From Stutzerimonas urumqiensis (GTDB lineage Bacteria > Pseudomonadota > Gammaproteobacteria > Pseudomonadales > Pseudomonadaceae), in the NCBI RefSeq assembly GCF_003640395.1, contig NZ_RBZQ01000004.1, positions 310,001 to 374,000 of the forward strand: DNA of 64,000 bases, written 5' to 3'. The position numbers were made by a program, and so were the translations under genes. Shown here piece after piece: positions 21,438 to 33,146 of this stretch. The notes under the pieces are model-generated. The model made no database searches and was not told the DNA's origin. It was given only the letters and a program-made list of their open reading frames with translations. Within the stretch, counting starts at the first letter, position 1. Every line of letters begins with the position of its first letter.

Positions 21438-22427
21438 TTAGAGCTCTCGGGCTTTCTGCCAGGACAGGTCGATGATCGAGGCGGTGTCGAACGGCTTTCC
21501 GTCCCGGGTCTTGAGCGAACCTTGCGCCTGCAGGATGTCAGCCAGTTCCTGGATGCGCTTGAGATCGTCCTCGTTCAGCTTGGCGCTGAAGGTTTGGGTC
21601 TTGATCGCCTCTTCGATCACCTGGTCGCGAGGCAGCTCGCCACGCTCGAGCGTCTTGAGCGTCGGCTCGGCGATGAAGTAATCGGCGATCAGATCAGCCG
21701 CCTTGGCGGGCTCGTTTTCGAGCATGGCGATCGCTTCGCGCTGTGCATCCAGCGATTTCCAGACCGCCTCCTTGCGCTTCTCGACGGTCTCGCCGGAGGT
21801 GATGACCACCATGCACGGGAACGGCCACACCTCGCCGATCTCGTAGATCTGCTCGACAGGTGCGACGAGCTGGGCGATGCGATCGTAAGGTTCGAACAGG
21901 AAGGCTGCGTCGACACGGCCCGCCACCAGCGACTGAACCGCCACGGCCGGGCTGACGCCCATGATGTTCACCTCGCTTGGATCGACCCCGGCGCTCTTCA
22001 GCGTCACGCCGCGCAGAACCGTATCGGCGGTGCTGCCTTCCTTCTGCGAGGCCAGGGTGTGGCCTGCGAGGTCTTCGACTTTCTCGATGCCGGTACCTTC
22101 GCGGGCGACGATCGAGTGGTAACCCTGCTGCGCACCGCCGACGACCTTCAGGTCCGCGCCTTTCGAGGCCCAGGCGACTGCGTTGGTGAATCCCAGCACA
22201 CCGGTGTCCAGCTGCCCACCAACGATCGCCTTGATCAGATCGGTCCCGGAGCTGAACTCGATGAGTTCGACATCCAGGCCATGCTTCTCATAGAGACCCG
22301 CCTCGTAGGCGACCATGGCTTGCGCATCGTCCATCACGCGGATGAAGCCGACCTTGAATTTCTCTTCGGCCTGCGCAGCGACGCTGAACAGCAGTGCCAG
22401 CGGCAACAACAGAGCTTTTGCTTTCAT
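21438..22427 (-). CDS. ABC transporter substrate-binding protein (NMT1/SsuA-like)
   Basis: 329-residue periplasmic receptor; signal peptide MKAKALLLPLALLFSVAAQA is followed by an NMT1-like bilobal domain. First gene of the importer operon (receptor, ATPase, permease, small periplasmic protein). Substrate is unknown; sulfonates, nitrate, cyanate or thiamine precursors are all used within the family. The start is set at the signal peptide (22427), not the longer frame. Confidence 0.9.
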   Translation of the reverse strand: MKAKALLLPLALLFSVAAQAEEKFKVGFIRVMDDAQAMVAYEAGLYEKHGLDVELIEFSSGTDLIKAIVGGQLDTGVLGFTNAVAWASKGADLKVVGGAQQGYHSIVAREGTGIEKVEDLAGHTLASQKEGSTADTVLRGVTLKSAGVDPSEVNIMGVSPAVAVQSLVAGRVDAAFLFEPYDRIAQLVAPVEQIYEIGEVWPFPCMVVITSGETVEKRKEAVWKSLDAQREAIAMLENEPAKAADLIADYFIAEPTLKTLERGELPRDQVIEEAIKTQTFSAKLNEDDLKRIQELADILQAQGSLKTRDGKPFDTASIIDLSWQKAREL

Positions 22428-22541
22428 GTAGGAGTCCTCGACGATGCACCGTTCAGGCGCCATCCATCTGTCGGCGGTGAATTGGGCTTAGAACCATACA
22501 CCAAGGTAGCGATCGGCCACACCTTCCATTTGGTTATCGTC

Positions 22542-23141
22542 TTATGCCTGCAAGGGCTTACGACCGGCGAAGGCATGAGCCAGCGTTCCGCCGTCGACCA
22601 GTTCCAGCTCGCCACCGAGCGGAACGCCATGGGCGATGCGGCTCAGGGCAACATTCTGAGCGCCTAGGAGCTGCGCAATGTAGTGAGCGGTCGCTTCGCC
22701 CTCGACGGTTGGATTGGTCGCGAGGATGACTTCCTGAGGCGAGCTGGACGTCACGTAGTCGACCAGTTCCGGGATTCCGATCGCCTCGGGCCCCAAGCCA
22801 TCGAGCGGCGAGAGGTTGCCCCGCAGAACGAAGTAGCGCCCTCGATAGCCGGTCTGCTCGACGGCGAACACGTCCATCGGACTCTGCACGACGCAGAGCA
22901 CGCCGGCGTCGCGCCTGGGATCGGCGCAAATCGGGCAGAGCTCATCCTCGCTCAGCGTTCTGCATTGCCGACAGCGACCGACCCCCTCCATCGCCGCCTG
23001 CAAGGCCTGGGACAGCCGCAACCCGCCATTGCGGTCACGCTCGAGCAATTGCAGAGCCATACGCTGGGCGGTCTTCTGTCCAACGCCCGGCAGGATGCGA
23101 AGCGAATCAATCAACTGACGTATCAGCGGAGAAAATGACAT
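22542..23141 (-). CDS. recR: Recombination protein RecR
   Basis: 199 residues, normal length. Order: helix-hairpin-helix, zinc finger [16 protein letters not shown], Toprim domain, C-terminal tail. With RecF/RecO it loads RecA at gaps. It lies downstream of ybaB and dnaX, as usual in gammaproteobacteria. Start at MSFSPL (23141). Confidence 0.97.
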   Translation of the reverse strand: MSFSPLIRQLIDSLRILPGVGQKTAQRMALQLLERDRNGGLRLSQALQAAMEGVGRCRQCRTLSEDELCPICADPRRDAGVLCVVQSPMDVFAVEQTGYRGRYFVLRGNLSPLDGLGPEAIGIPELVDYVTSSSPQEVILATNPTVEGEATAHYIAQLLGAQNVALSRIAHGVPLGGELELVDGGTLAHAFAGRKPLQA

Positions 23142-23203
23142 CGGTCGTTCCGAAACAGGTCCGGCTCCGGCGAACCCGGACGCCATGCGGTGCTACAGGG
23201 TGC

Positions 23204-23526
23204 TTAGAACGGCATCTTGAAGCCGGGCGGCAACTGCATGCCAGCGGTCATGCCCGCCATCTTTTCCTGGCTGTTCTGCTCGATCTTGCGTACGGCGTCG
23301 TTGACGGCGGCGGCGATCAGGTCCTCGAGGATTTCCTTGTCTTCCTGCATCAGGCTATCGTCGAGCGAAACCCGCTTCACGTCATGCCGACCGTTCATGA
23401 CGACGCTCACCAGCCCCGCGCCGGACTGACCGGTCACCTCGGCGTTGGCCAGCTCTTCCTGCATCTTCTGCATTTTTTCCTGCATCTGCTGCGCCTGCTT
23501 CATCAGGCCAGCCATTCCACCTTTCA

Positions 23527-23530
<4 letters not shown>
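23204..23530 (-). CDS. YbaB/EbfC family nucleoid-associated protein
   Basis: 108 residues; Met/Gln-rich N-terminal helix ([20 protein letters not shown]), then the conserved core ([10 protein letters not shown]). Forms a dimeric DNA-binding 'tweezer'. Its ATG overlaps the dnaX TGA (ATGA), so the pair is translationally coupled; recR follows 62 bases later. Confidence 0.95.
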
Positions 23531-25659
<2,129 letters not shown>

Positions 25660-25755
25660 AGGACCGTCATGGGCAGCGAGCGAAAGACGGGTAATGCTAG
25701 CGGAGCAGGTCGCAAATTGCACCCGCTGGCCGGATGCCCCGGATGGTCGCCCCGC

Positions 25756-26898
25756 TCATTTCAGGCGTGCGCCCAGCGCCCGGACGACCCGGACGAGCGC
25801 TTCGTCCGAAGAGGCCAGCGTAACGCTGAGGCCATCGATTTCACGTCTTCGCGGATAGCCTTTGCGCAGCGCATCGAAGGCCAGCCGACGCTGCTCCGGC
25901 TCCCCGACCAGGCTGCGCCGAAAGCTGGCGTCGTCGCGCCGAGGGTCATAGACGGACCGGCAGAGCACCGATAGCAGCTCCGCCTCGTCGGCGCCGCTAC
26001 CGAAGGTCAGCGCCTCGAGTCCAGCGGCCGGCATGAGCGCGTCCAGATGGACGCGTGGCTCCAGACCCAGCGCCAGGCAGAACGCCTGGTAGATCTGAGC
26101 CGTACCGCGCAACTTGCCTTCGAGGCTGTGTCCGGCTATGTGCGGCGTGGCGATCCGGCACAGGCTGGCCAGCGCCACGTCCACCTCGGGCTCGCCTTCC
26201 CAGACATCGAGCACGACGCCGAGGTCGGGTCGTTGTTGCAGGCAATCGAGCAGCGCCAGGTTGTCGACGACGGCGCCGCGACTGGCGTTGATGAGCCAGG
26301 CGCCCGGTTGCAATCGCGCGAGGCGTCGTTCATCGAGCAGGTGGAAGGTGCGGTGCTCGCCGGAGAGATCGAGCGGCGTATGCAGGCTGACCACGTCGCA
26401 GCTCGCGAGGATATCGTCCAGATCAGTGAAATCGCCGGCTTCGCGCGCCGCACGAGGCGGATCGCACACCTTCACCGACCACCCGAGCCCGCGCAGCACC
26501 TCGACCAGCCGACCGCCGACCTGCCCGGCCCCGACGACACCGTAGCGCCGCTGATCCAGCCGGCTGCCGTCATGCTCGGCCAACGCGAGCAGGCAGCCAA
26601 GCACGTAATCCACCACGCCACGGGCATTGCAGCCAGGGGCGCTCGACCAGGCGATGCCCGCCTCGTCGAAATAGTCGAGATCCAGATGATCGACGCCAAT
26701 GGTGCAGGTACCGACGAAGCGCACCGGGCTGTCGGACAGCATTTCGCGACTGACCTGGGTGACCGAGCGCACCAGCAGCGCATCGCACTGCTCGACAGCC
26801 GCCCGGTTGATGGCGCGACCAGGCATCCGGCGAATTTCACCCAGTTCCCCGAAGAACTCATCGACCAGCGGGATATTTTCATCGGCGAGGATGCGCAT
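25756..26898 (-). CDS. pdxB: Erythronate-4-phosphate dehydrogenase
   Basis: 380 residues, the family length. D-2-hydroxyacid dehydrogenase fold with the NAD loop GAGQVGGRL, catalytic Arg in [11 protein letters not shown] and catalytic His in [12 protein letters not shown], followed by the PdxB-specific C-terminal dimerisation domain. Second step of the DXP-dependent pyridoxal phosphate pathway. Start [10 protein letters not shown] at 26898. Divergent from the MATE gene. Confidence 0.96.
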   Translation of the reverse strand: MRILADENIPLVDEFFGELGEIRRMPGRAINRAAVEQCDALLVRSVTQVSREMLSDSPVRFVGTCTIGVDHLDLDYFDEAGIAWSSAPGCNARGVVDYVLGCLLALAEHDGSRLDQRRYGVVGAGQVGGRLVEVLRGLGWSVKVCDPPRAAREAGDFTDLDDILASCDVVSLHTPLDLSGEHRTFHLLDERRLARLQPGAWLINASRGAVVDNLALLDCLQQRPDLGVVLDVWEGEPEVDVALASLCRIATPHIAGHSLEGKLRGTAQIYQAFCLALGLEPRVHLDALMPAAGLEALTFGSGADEAELLSVLCRSVYDPRRDDASFRRSLVGEPEQRRLAFDALRKGYPRRREIDGLSVTLASSDEALVRVVRALGARLK

Positions 26899-26970
26899 GG
26901 GCGGCTCCTGAAGAATCGGACGCGGAAGTCTAGCATCGCAACCCGCTGCGCCTTGCGCGCAGCACGGCGG

Positions 26971-26999
26971 TTCAACCCGCGACACCGGCGTCGTACACT
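26971..26999 (+). promoter_or_regulatory. Predicted sigma-70 promoter of the MATE exporter
   Basis: TTCAAC, 17-base spacer, TACACT; expected start near 27006, 25 bases before the ATG. The -35 is weak (3 of 6), so an activator or alternative start is possible. A perfect 10-base palindrome follows at once. Confidence 0.4.
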
Positions 27000-27009
27000 A
27001 GCCGCCAAC

Positions 27010-27019
27010 TTGTATACAA
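27010..27019. promoter_or_regulatory. TTGTATACAA palindrome, GntR/FadR-type operator candidate
   Basis: Perfect palindrome with the T-GT-N-AC-A layout bound by many GntR-family (FadR subfamily) regulators. It lies just past the predicted transcription start of the MATE gene, where a repressor would block it. No GntR gene is in this window. Confidence 0.45.
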
Positions 27020-27030
27020 CGGATCGCCCC

Positions 27031-28455
27031 ATGCCCGCCAAGGCCCGCGCCAGACGAGTGCGCCAGGAAATGCAAGCCCTCCTGGTGCTTGCCCTTCCAA
27101 TCATGATCGCGCAGGTCTCCCACACCGCGATGGGCTTCGTCGACACGCTGATGGCCGGTCGCGTCAGCCCCGCCGACCTGGCCGCGGTCGCGCTCGGCAA
27201 TTCGATCTGGGTTCCGGTTTACCTGTTCATGACCGGCGTGCTGCTCGCCACCACACCCAACGTGGCCCAGCGCTACGGTGGCGGGGAACTGGCGCAGATC
27301 GGACCGCTCGTGCGCCAGGCGCTGTGGTTGGGACTCGGCCTCGGCGTCGGCTGTGCCGTGCTGCTGTGGAATGCGATGCCCATCCTTCGCTGGATGGATG
27401 TCGCGCCGGCTTTGCTGGAACCTTCGATGGACTACCTGCGCGCGGTAGCGGTCGGCTTTCCTGCCGTCGCGCTGTACCAGGTGCTGCGCTGCTTCAGCGA
27501 CGGCCTCGGGCGCACCCGTCCCAGCATGGTGCTCGGGCTGCTCGGGCTGCTGCTCAACATTCCGCTGAACTACATCTTCATCTATGGCAAGTTCGGATTG
27601 CCGGCGATGGGCGGCGTGGGCTGCGGCTGGGCGACGGCGCTGGTGATGATCAGTATGTTCGGCGGCATGCTGTTCTGGGTTCGGCGCGCAGGCGCGTACC
27701 AGGCGTGCGGCCTGTTCGATCGCTTCGAAGCGCCGCATGGCAAGGCGATCATGCCGCTGGTGTCGGTTGGCGTGCCGATCGGCGTGGCCATCTTCGCCGA
27801 GGCCAGCATTTTCTCCGTGATCGCGCTACTGATCGGCAGCCTCGGGGCGACGGTCGTCGCCGGGCACCAGATCGCGCTGAACTTCACCTCGCTGGTGTTC
27901 ATGATTCCGCTGTCGCTGGCGATGGCCATCACCGTCCGTGTCGGACAGGCGCTCGGCCGAGGCACGCCGCGCGAGGCGCGATTCATTTCCGCGACGGGCA
28001 TCGGCATGGCGCTGCTGTTCGCCTGCCTGTCGGCCAGTGCGATGCTGCTGTGGCGCGACGACATCGCACGGCTCTACACGCCTGATCCCGCGGTCATCGC
28101 GATTGCGGCGTCGCTGTTCTTCTACGCCGCGCTGTTCCAGCTGTCCGACGTGGTCCAGGTCACGGCGGCCGGTGCGTTGCGGGGCTACCAGGACACGCGG
28201 GTGACGATGATCTTCACGCTGCTCGCCTACTGGGGCATCGGCCTGCCGATCGGTTACGTACTCGGCTTGACCGACTGGCTCGGCGAGCCGAGCGGGCCGC
28301 GCGGACTCTGGCAGGGGTTGATCGCCGGATTGAGCTGCGCCGCCATACTGCTCAGCGTGCGGCTGGCCCGAAGCGCCGCCCGGCACATCCACGATCAGCG
28401 AGGCGCGCCACTGGCGGCCACCTCAGACCTCGAGCGCGAGCAGGCAGGCACTTAG
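27031..28455 (+). CDS. norM: MATE family multidrug exporter (NorM-type)
   Basis: 474-residue, twelve-helix drug/sodium(proton) antiporter with two MatE repeats; N-terminal ALPIMIAQVSHTAMGFVDT is typical. Start at 27031 (MPAKARARRVRQ) because the long in-frame upstream region lies antisense to pdxB and is not protein-like. Its 3' end overlaps the convergent TauE/SafE gene by 33 bases. Confidence 0.92.
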   Translation: MPAKARARRVRQEMQALLVLALPIMIAQVSHTAMGFVDTLMAGRVSPADLAAVALGNSIWVPVYLFMTGVLLATTPNVAQRYGGGELAQIGPLVRQALWLGLGLGVGCAVLLWNAMPILRWMDVAPALLEPSMDYLRAVAVGFPAVALYQVLRCFSDGLGRTRPSMVLGLLGLLLNIPLNYIFIYGKFGLPAMGGVGCGWATALVMISMFGGMLFWVRRAGAYQACGLFDRFEAPHGKAIMPLVSVGVPIGVAIFAEASIFSVIALLIGSLGATVVAGHQIALNFTSLVFMIPLSLAMAITVRVGQALGRGTPREARFISATGIGMALLFACLSASAMLLWRDDIARLYTPDPAVIAIAASLFFYAALFQLSDVVQVTAAGALRGYQDTRVTMIFTLLAYWGIGLPIGYVLGLTDWLGEPSGPRGLWQGLIAGLSCAAILLSVRLARSAARHIHDQRGAPLAATSDLEREQAGT

Positions 28456-29172
28456 CGCCAGGAACCCGCTGAACATCGCCTTGAGCAACCGTTCGGGCAG
28501 CGCATGCGCCAGCCGCACGCCAAGGCTGATGCTGAGCAACCCACCGATCGCCAAGGGCGCGCCCAGCGCCCAATCAACCTGCCCGTGCAGGCCGTAGGTC
28601 GCCAGCGTCACGCTCGTACTGGGCAATGCCAGCGACAGCGACAAGCCCTGCGCCACCACCTGCGAGGTGCCGAACACGCCGGTGAGGATGGGCGTCGCGA
28701 GGACCGCTCCACCTACCCCGAACAGCCCGCCCAGCGCACCGGCGACGCCGCCCAGCAGGCTCAGCCAGCGCCACGAATGACGCATCGCACCCGAACCTCC
28801 GCTCGGCCGGTGGAGGGCGCGGTACAGCGTATGAGCCGCCAGCGCCAGCAGAAAGGCCACGAAGATCAGCCGCATCCGTCCCGCATCCAGCGCCACGGCC
28901 ACCGACGAGCCGACTATGGCCAAACACAAGCTCGGAATCGCCAGCGCCAAGGCATGACGCCACTCGATACGGTTGCGCTGGTGATAGCGCCATATCGCGA
29001 GCACCACGTTGGGCACCACCATGACCAGCGCCGTTCCTTGCGCCAATTGCTGGTCCAGCCCGAACAGCACGCCAAGCACCGGGATCGCGATCAGACCGCC
29101 ACCGATCCCGAACAGCCCGCCCAAGGTGCCCAATACCAGTCCCAGCACTACATCGATCGTGAAATTCAGCAC
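28423..29172 (-). CDS. TauE/SafE family membrane transporter (TSUP)
   Basis: 249-residue permease with about eight helices in two repeats, each with the GGLFGIGGG / GGLFGVGGA glycine motif. TSUP proteins move sulfite, sulfonates or other small organic anions; substrate unknown. The GTG start at 29172 (then LNFTIDV) follows GAAGAG and gives the normal length; the longer frame runs into the LysR gene. Divergent from that LysR gene, which is its likely regulator. Confidence 0.88.
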   Translation of the reverse strand: MLNFTIDVVLGLVLGTLGGLFGIGGGLIAIPVLGVLFGLDQQLAQGTALVMVVPNVVLAIWRYHQRNRIEWRHALALAIPSLCLAIVGSSVAVALDAGRMRLIFVAFLLALAAHTLYRALHRPSGGSGAMRHSWRWLSLLGGVAGALGGLFGVGGAVLATPILTGVFGTSQVVAQGLSLSLALPSTSVTLATYGLHGQVDWALGAPLAIGGLLSISLGVRLAHALPERLLKAMFSGFLALSACLLALEV

Positions 29173-29242
29173 CGACTCATTCTCTTCAGGCGTTTGCCAG
29201 CAATGGTATGAAGCGAGCGCTGACACGGAAACGCACAACGAA

Positions 29243-29257
29243 GCACAATGGCTGTGC
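29243..29257. promoter_or_regulatory. Inverted repeat between TSUP and LysR genes
   Basis: GCACA-N5-TGTGC, perfect arms, in the 107-base divergent region 23 bases before the LysR start. A candidate operator for the adjacent LysR protein, though it does not contain the textbook T-N11-A core. Confidence 0.35.
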
Positions 29258-29279
29258 CTTTCACGCACAAGAGGTCCTG

Positions 29280-30236
29280 ATGTCCGACGTCCTCGCCCAG
29301 CGACTCGTGCTCTTTCTCGATGTTTTGGAGGCCGGCAGCTTTTCGGTCGCCGGTCGGCGCCATGACCTGACGCCCTCGGCCGTCGCACGGCGTATCGACG
29401 CGCTCGAACGCGAGCTGGGCTGCCAGCTCTTCAGCCGTTCGACTCATGCGGTGCGGCCGACCTCCGCGGGCCAGGCGTTCGCCGTGCGCGCGCGGCGTGT
29501 CGTCGACGAGTTGAATCTGGCGCGCGCGGAGGCAGCGTCGTCGCCGAGCGCGCTCAAGGGGCTGATCCGGGTCGATGCGCCCGCGCCGTTCGGCCGACGC
29601 CATCTTGCGCCTGCGCTGGCCGATTTTCTGAACGCCTACCCCGACGTCGACATCCAGCTGCGGCTGATCGACAGCTTCACCGATCCGCGCGGCGATCATC
29701 TCGGCAAGGTCGATCTGGTGCTGCGCATCGGCCCGATCGCCGACACACGACTGGTGGCCACTCCGGTGGCGCAAATGGTGAGGATCGCCTGTGCAAGCCC
29801 GGCCTATCTGGAGCGGCGCGGCACGCCGATGCATCCGGCCGAGCTGCCCGCGCACGACGGACTGGATTGGGACACGCTGGCGCCGCTGCTGGCCTGGCGG
29901 TTCGAAGAGCACGGCGTGCGAACGCTATACAAACCGGGCCGCATGCGCATGCTCGCCAACAATGCCGAAGCCCTGCTGACCGGCACCTTGGCCGGGCTGG
30001 GAATCGCCCATTTGCCGACATGGCTTGCGGGCGATGCCTTGGCCCGAGGCGAGCTGGTGCCGCTGTTCTGCCATGCAGGGCTGCCGCAGGCGGAGCCGGC
30101 AGGCATCCACGCGCTGCGACTGACCCGCGAAGCCGAGTCGCGCACGCACCTGCTGCTGGAATTTCTGGTCCGCCGCTTCGGTGGCATTCCGCCGTGGGAT
30201 CAGGCCCTGCTGGCCACCTTTGGCGAGCGAGCCTGA
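29280..30236 (+). CDS. LysR family transcriptional regulator
   Basis: 318 residues: N-terminal winged helix-turn-helix (SFSVAGRRHDLTPSAVARRI, residues about 18-40) and a periplasmic-binding-like effector domain. Start at 29280 is preferred to an upstream ATG that adds 24 non-homologous residues. The gene faces away from the TSUP transporter, the classical LysR arrangement, so it probably controls that transporter in response to its substrate. Confidence 0.93.
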   Translation: MSDVLAQRLVLFLDVLEAGSFSVAGRRHDLTPSAVARRIDALERELGCQLFSRSTHAVRPTSAGQAFAVRARRVVDELNLARAEAASSPSALKGLIRVDAPAPFGRRHLAPALADFLNAYPDVDIQLRLIDSFTDPRGDHLGKVDLVLRIGPIADTRLVATPVAQMVRIACASPAYLERRGTPMHPAELPAHDGLDWDTLAPLLAWRFEEHGVRTLYKPGRMRMLANNAEALLTGTLAGLGIAHLPTWLAGDALARGELVPLFCHAGLPQAEPAGIHALRLTREAESRTHLLLEFLVRRFGGIPPWDQALLATFGERA

Positions 30237-30243
30237 CCCCGGC

Positions 30244-30585
30244 TCAGGCCGGGTGCGCCTCGATCTCTTGCGTCACGCCCCAGCCATCGACCACGCCGCC
30301 AAGCGGCTCGACCAGGTTTTCAAGATCCTGCTCGAAGTCGCCAATGCCATCGTACGTCGCGTACATGACCTTGCTGACTTGCAGGTTCCAGCCACCGTCG
30401 TCGCGGGCGGAAATCTGCGTATTGGTCGACTCGCCTCGGAAGTTGCTCGCCGCGATCCGGGCGCGCTTTTCGTCCGGAAAGATGGCGTAGAACTCGATGG
30501 GATGGGCGCGGGCGAAATCGAATCCGCCCTCTTTCATGCGCCGCAAAACCGTGCTGCTGACATCCTCGTGGAAGGTGGTACTCAT
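30244..30585 (-). CDS. rraB: RraB-like ribonuclease E inhibitor family protein
   Basis: 113 residues with the RraB fold pattern: HPIEFYAIFPDEKRA near residue 28, then VSKVMYATYDGIGDFEQDLENL. RraB-type proteins bind RNase E and alter RNA decay in E. coli; the role in pseudomonads is inferred. Strong AGGAGG ribosome site just before the start. It converges on the LysR gene. Confidence 0.85.
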   Translation of the reverse strand: MSTTFHEDVSSTVLRRMKEGGFDFARAHPIEFYAIFPDEKRARIAASNFRGESTNTQISARDDGGWNLQVSKVMYATYDGIGDFEQDLENLVEPLGGVVDGWGVTQEIEAHPA

Positions 30586-30699
30586 AAAACAACCTCCTTT
30601 CTGGCGTGGATGAACGATCGCTCTAGAGATTAGGAGCGGTCTGACGGCCTAATGTTCCTCGGGGCACCGAAGCCTTCAGTCTGTCCGCCGGGCCGCGCG

Positions 30700-30723
30700 A
30701 GGCAGGCGAGCTTTCGCCTGCCT
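30700..30723. terminator. Strong hairpin between speE and rraB
   Basis: Perfect 10-bp stem AGGCAGGCGA / TCGCCTGCCT with a 4-base loop, 44 bases beyond the speE stop. No T-tract on either strand. It probably ends or protects the speE transcript. Confidence 0.5.
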
Positions 30724-30766
30724 GCCTGGATCACCGCCCGTTGCGAACCACGGCGAGGGCTATGTC

Positions 30767-31627
30767 TCAGTCGTTGCTCGGCTTTCCGATGGCCTGCAGG
30801 ACGTATTGCGGCAGCGCGAAGGCGCCCTGGTGAATGTCCGGGTTGTAATACCGGGTAATGATTCCGCTGCCGGCATAGCGCTGGCGCAGCGTATCGATCG
30901 GCAGCTTGCGATAGCTGCTGTCGCAGGCGCCCCAGGCGAAGGCCATCGCACCGCCAATGTAGGTCGGCACCGCCGCTTGATAGAAATGCCAATCGGGGAA
31001 CAGCCCGTTCATCCGCTCCGCCGTGGTGCGAACTTCGCCAAGCTGCATGAACGGCGTGCCGTTCTGGGTGACGAGAATCCCGCCGTCGTTCAGGCAGCGC
31101 CGGCAGGCCTGGTAAAAGTTTTCCGAAAACAGCACTTCGCCCGGCCCGATGGGATCGGTCGAATCGGAAATGATGACGTCGAAGCGCTCCTGCGTCGTGC
31201 TGACGAACCGCATGCCGTCGTCGATCACCAGATTCAGCCGTGGGTCATCGAAGGCGCCACGCGAGTGATTGGGCAGGAACTGCTTGCACATTTCGACCAC
31301 GGTGCCGTCGATCTCGACCATGGTGATCGACTCCACGCCGCGATGTTTGGCGACCTCGCGCAACATCCCGCCGTCGCCACCGCCGATGATCAGCACGCGG
31401 CGCGCGCTGCCATGGGCCAGGATCGGCACATGGGTGAGCATCTCGTGGTAGATGAACTCGTCCGATTCGGTCGTCTGGATGACGCCGTCGAGCGCCATCA
31501 CCCGTCCCATGCGCGCGTTTTCGAAGATCACCAGGTGCTGATGATCGGTACGCACCTCGTGCAGCAACCGGTCCATCTGGAATCGCTGGCCGTAGCCCTG
31601 GTAGAGGGTTTCCTGGTAGTCGCTCAT
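30767..31627 (-). CDS. speE: Spermidine synthase (polyamine aminopropyltransferase)
   Basis: 286 residues. Binding motifs for decarboxylated S-adenosylmethionine and putrescine: [12 protein letters not shown] and the catalytic DSTDPIGP loop. Its by-product methylthioadenosine feeds the methionine salvage genes a few kilobases away (mtnB, mtnD, mtnC). Start at MSDYQETL (31627). A TAGAAT -10-like hexamer lies about 75 bases upstream. Confidence 0.96.
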   Translation of the reverse strand: MSDYQETLYQGYGQRFQMDRLLHEVRTDHQHLVIFENARMGRVMALDGVIQTTESDEFIYHEMLTHVPILAHGSARRVLIIGGGDGGMLREVAKHRGVESITMVEIDGTVVEMCKQFLPNHSRGAFDDPRLNLVIDDGMRFVSTTQERFDVIISDSTDPIGPGEVLFSENFYQACRRCLNDGGILVTQNGTPFMQLGEVRTTAERMNGLFPDWHFYQAAVPTYIGGAMAFAWGACDSSYRKLPIDTLRQRYAGSGIITRYYNPDIHQGAFALPQYVLQAIGKPSND

Positions 31628-31755
31628 CGCGTTCTCCGCATGGATGGCGGCGAGATTGGGCCTCGCCCGAAAAAAGGCGCGCATTCTACGTCGAGCCGAT
31701 CGGCAAGGTCGAACCGCACCGGGACAACCCTAGCGCAAACGGCTAAGGTCACCGA

Positions 31756-32685
31756 ATGAATGACCCGATCCGCTACGAACTGCCCTACCGCGAACCCTGG
31801 GACTGGCAGCAGTTCCATGACCACTTCGCCCTGCGCCTGCTGCCGGCCGTCGAGCACCTCGACGACGGGAGTTATGGCCGGACGTTCCGCTTCCGAGCGG
31901 TGACGGGCTGGTTGCAGGTACGCCCGCTATCCGACCGGCCGGCGCTCGAGCTGTGGCTGAGCCGCTCCTGTGCGGCCGAACATCCGGCGCTGGTGGCTCG
32001 GGTGCGCAAGATGTTCGATCTGGACGCCGATCCACAGGCGATCACCGCCCACCTCGCCCGTGACGCGCTTTTGCGACCGCTTGCATTGGAGAAGCCCGAA
32101 GTGCGGGTGCCCGCCGCGTTCGATCCGTTCGAACAGGCGATTCGCGCCATCGCCGGGCAGCAGGTGAGCATCAAGGCGGCGGTGACCATCACGCGGCGGC
32201 TGGTCGAGCGCCTTGGCGAGCCCCTGCCCGATGCGCCGTCCGACGCCTTGGCTCAGCTGTTCCCGACGCCGGAAGCGATCGCCGGCGCATCCCTGCTGGG
32301 CATCGGCATGCCGGCCAAGCGCTTGCTCGCCATGCAGCGCTTCGCCGAAGCGGTGGCGCAGGGGCGACTGGCGCTCGATATCGAGCAGGGCACCGAGGAT
32401 CTGGTCGAGCGGCTTTGCGCGTTGCCCGGCATCGGGCCCTGGACCGCCGAATACATCGCATTGCGCGGCTTCGGGGCGCCCGATGCCTTCCCGGCGGCGG
32501 ACCTGGGGCTGCTCAAGGCGCCGTTGTGGGGCACCGCTGGCATGTCGGCACGGGCCTTGCGCGCCCGGGCCGATGCGTGGCGGCCGTTTCGTGCCTACGC
32601 GGCGATCCATATCTGGCGCGACTATGCGCGCGGCAGTGTCCCCATGCGCCCGCCCCGCACGGAAAGCCTTTCGGACGGCGCCTGA
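31756..32685 (+). CDS. alkA: DNA-3-methyladenine glycosylase II (AlkA)
   Basis: 309-residue base-excision repair enzyme. The N-terminal AlkA-type beta domain is followed by a helix-hairpin-helix (LPGIGPWTAEYIALR) and the catalytic aspartate in AFPAADLGL. No Ada domain is fused. Removes alkylated purines. Convergent with the two small membrane genes, 4 bases apart. Confidence 0.93.
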   Translation: MNDPIRYELPYREPWDWQQFHDHFALRLLPAVEHLDDGSYGRTFRFRAVTGWLQVRPLSDRPALELWLSRSCAAEHPALVARVRKMFDLDADPQAITAHLARDALLRPLALEKPEVRVPAAFDPFEQAIRAIAGQQVSIKAAVTITRRLVERLGEPLPDAPSDALAQLFPTPEAIAGASLLGIGMPAKRLLAMQRFAEAVAQGRLALDIEQGTEDLVERLCALPGIGPWTAEYIALRGFGAPDAFPAADLGLLKAPLWGTAGMSARALRARADAWRPFRAYAAIHIWRDYARGSVPMRPPRTESLSDGA

Positions 32686-32689
32686 GCCG

Positions 32690-32881
32690 CTACAGCCGAA
32701 CCTTTCCGATCCTGCCGGCCGCCAGCGCCCAGCAGATCAGCCCGATCACCGGCGTCACGACGATGACCACGCTCCAGATGATCTTGCGTCCCCGCTCGAT
32801 GCGGCTGCGCCAGACATGAGCGATCGCCACCACGTCCAATACCGCGACCAGGATGGCGACGCCCAGGCTTAGATGATCCAT
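32690..32881 (-). CDS. Small PLDc_N membrane protein (second of pair)
   Basis: 63 residues with two hydrophobic helices and the PLDc_N (cardiolipin synthase N-terminal-like) pattern of aromatic/Val-rich helices and a basic turn (SRIERGRKIIW). No catalytic HKD domain. Its ATG overlaps the TGA of the preceding paralogue (TGATG). Function unknown. Confidence 0.75.
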   Translation of the reverse strand: MDHLSLGVAILVAVLDVVAIAHVWRSRIERGRKIIWSVVIVVTPVIGLICWALAAGRIGKVRL

Positions 32882-33090
32882 CAGGGTTTGAGGTGGGTTC
32901 GGTCGTCCATGTGGTTGCCGCGCGGCCCCATCAGGCCCCACAGGATCAGGCCGAGCACCGGCAGGATGACGATCAGCAACACCCAGAGGACTTTCTTGCC
33001 GCCGCTGGCATCGCTGCGCACGACACTGACGATTGCCCAGATATCGAGCGCGAGGATGATCAGGCCGAAGATTCCGCCGAACATATCCAT
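32881..33090 (-). CDS. Small PLDc_N membrane protein (first of pair)
   Basis: 69 residues from MDMFGG (an ATG five codons upstream is possible). Two helices around the conserved SDASGGKKVLWVLLIVILPV segment place it in PLDc_N. Similar to the next gene, so the two look like an old tandem duplication expressed as one unit. Such stand-alone proteins are common and uncharacterised. Confidence 0.75.
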   Translation of the reverse strand: MDMFGGIFGLIILALDIWAIVSVVRSDASGGKKVLWVLLIVILPVLGLILWGLMGPRGNHMDDRTHLKP

Positions 33091-33146
33091 GAACGTGGCT
33101 CCCAAATGATGTGCTCACTATTGGGATGCCGCGGCGGTTGGAGGGT

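Noticed and set aside
26047-27030. 328-codon N-terminal extension of the MATE exporter
   Set aside because: Runs antisense to pdxB and is not membrane-like; the MATE family starts at about 27031, after a promoter.
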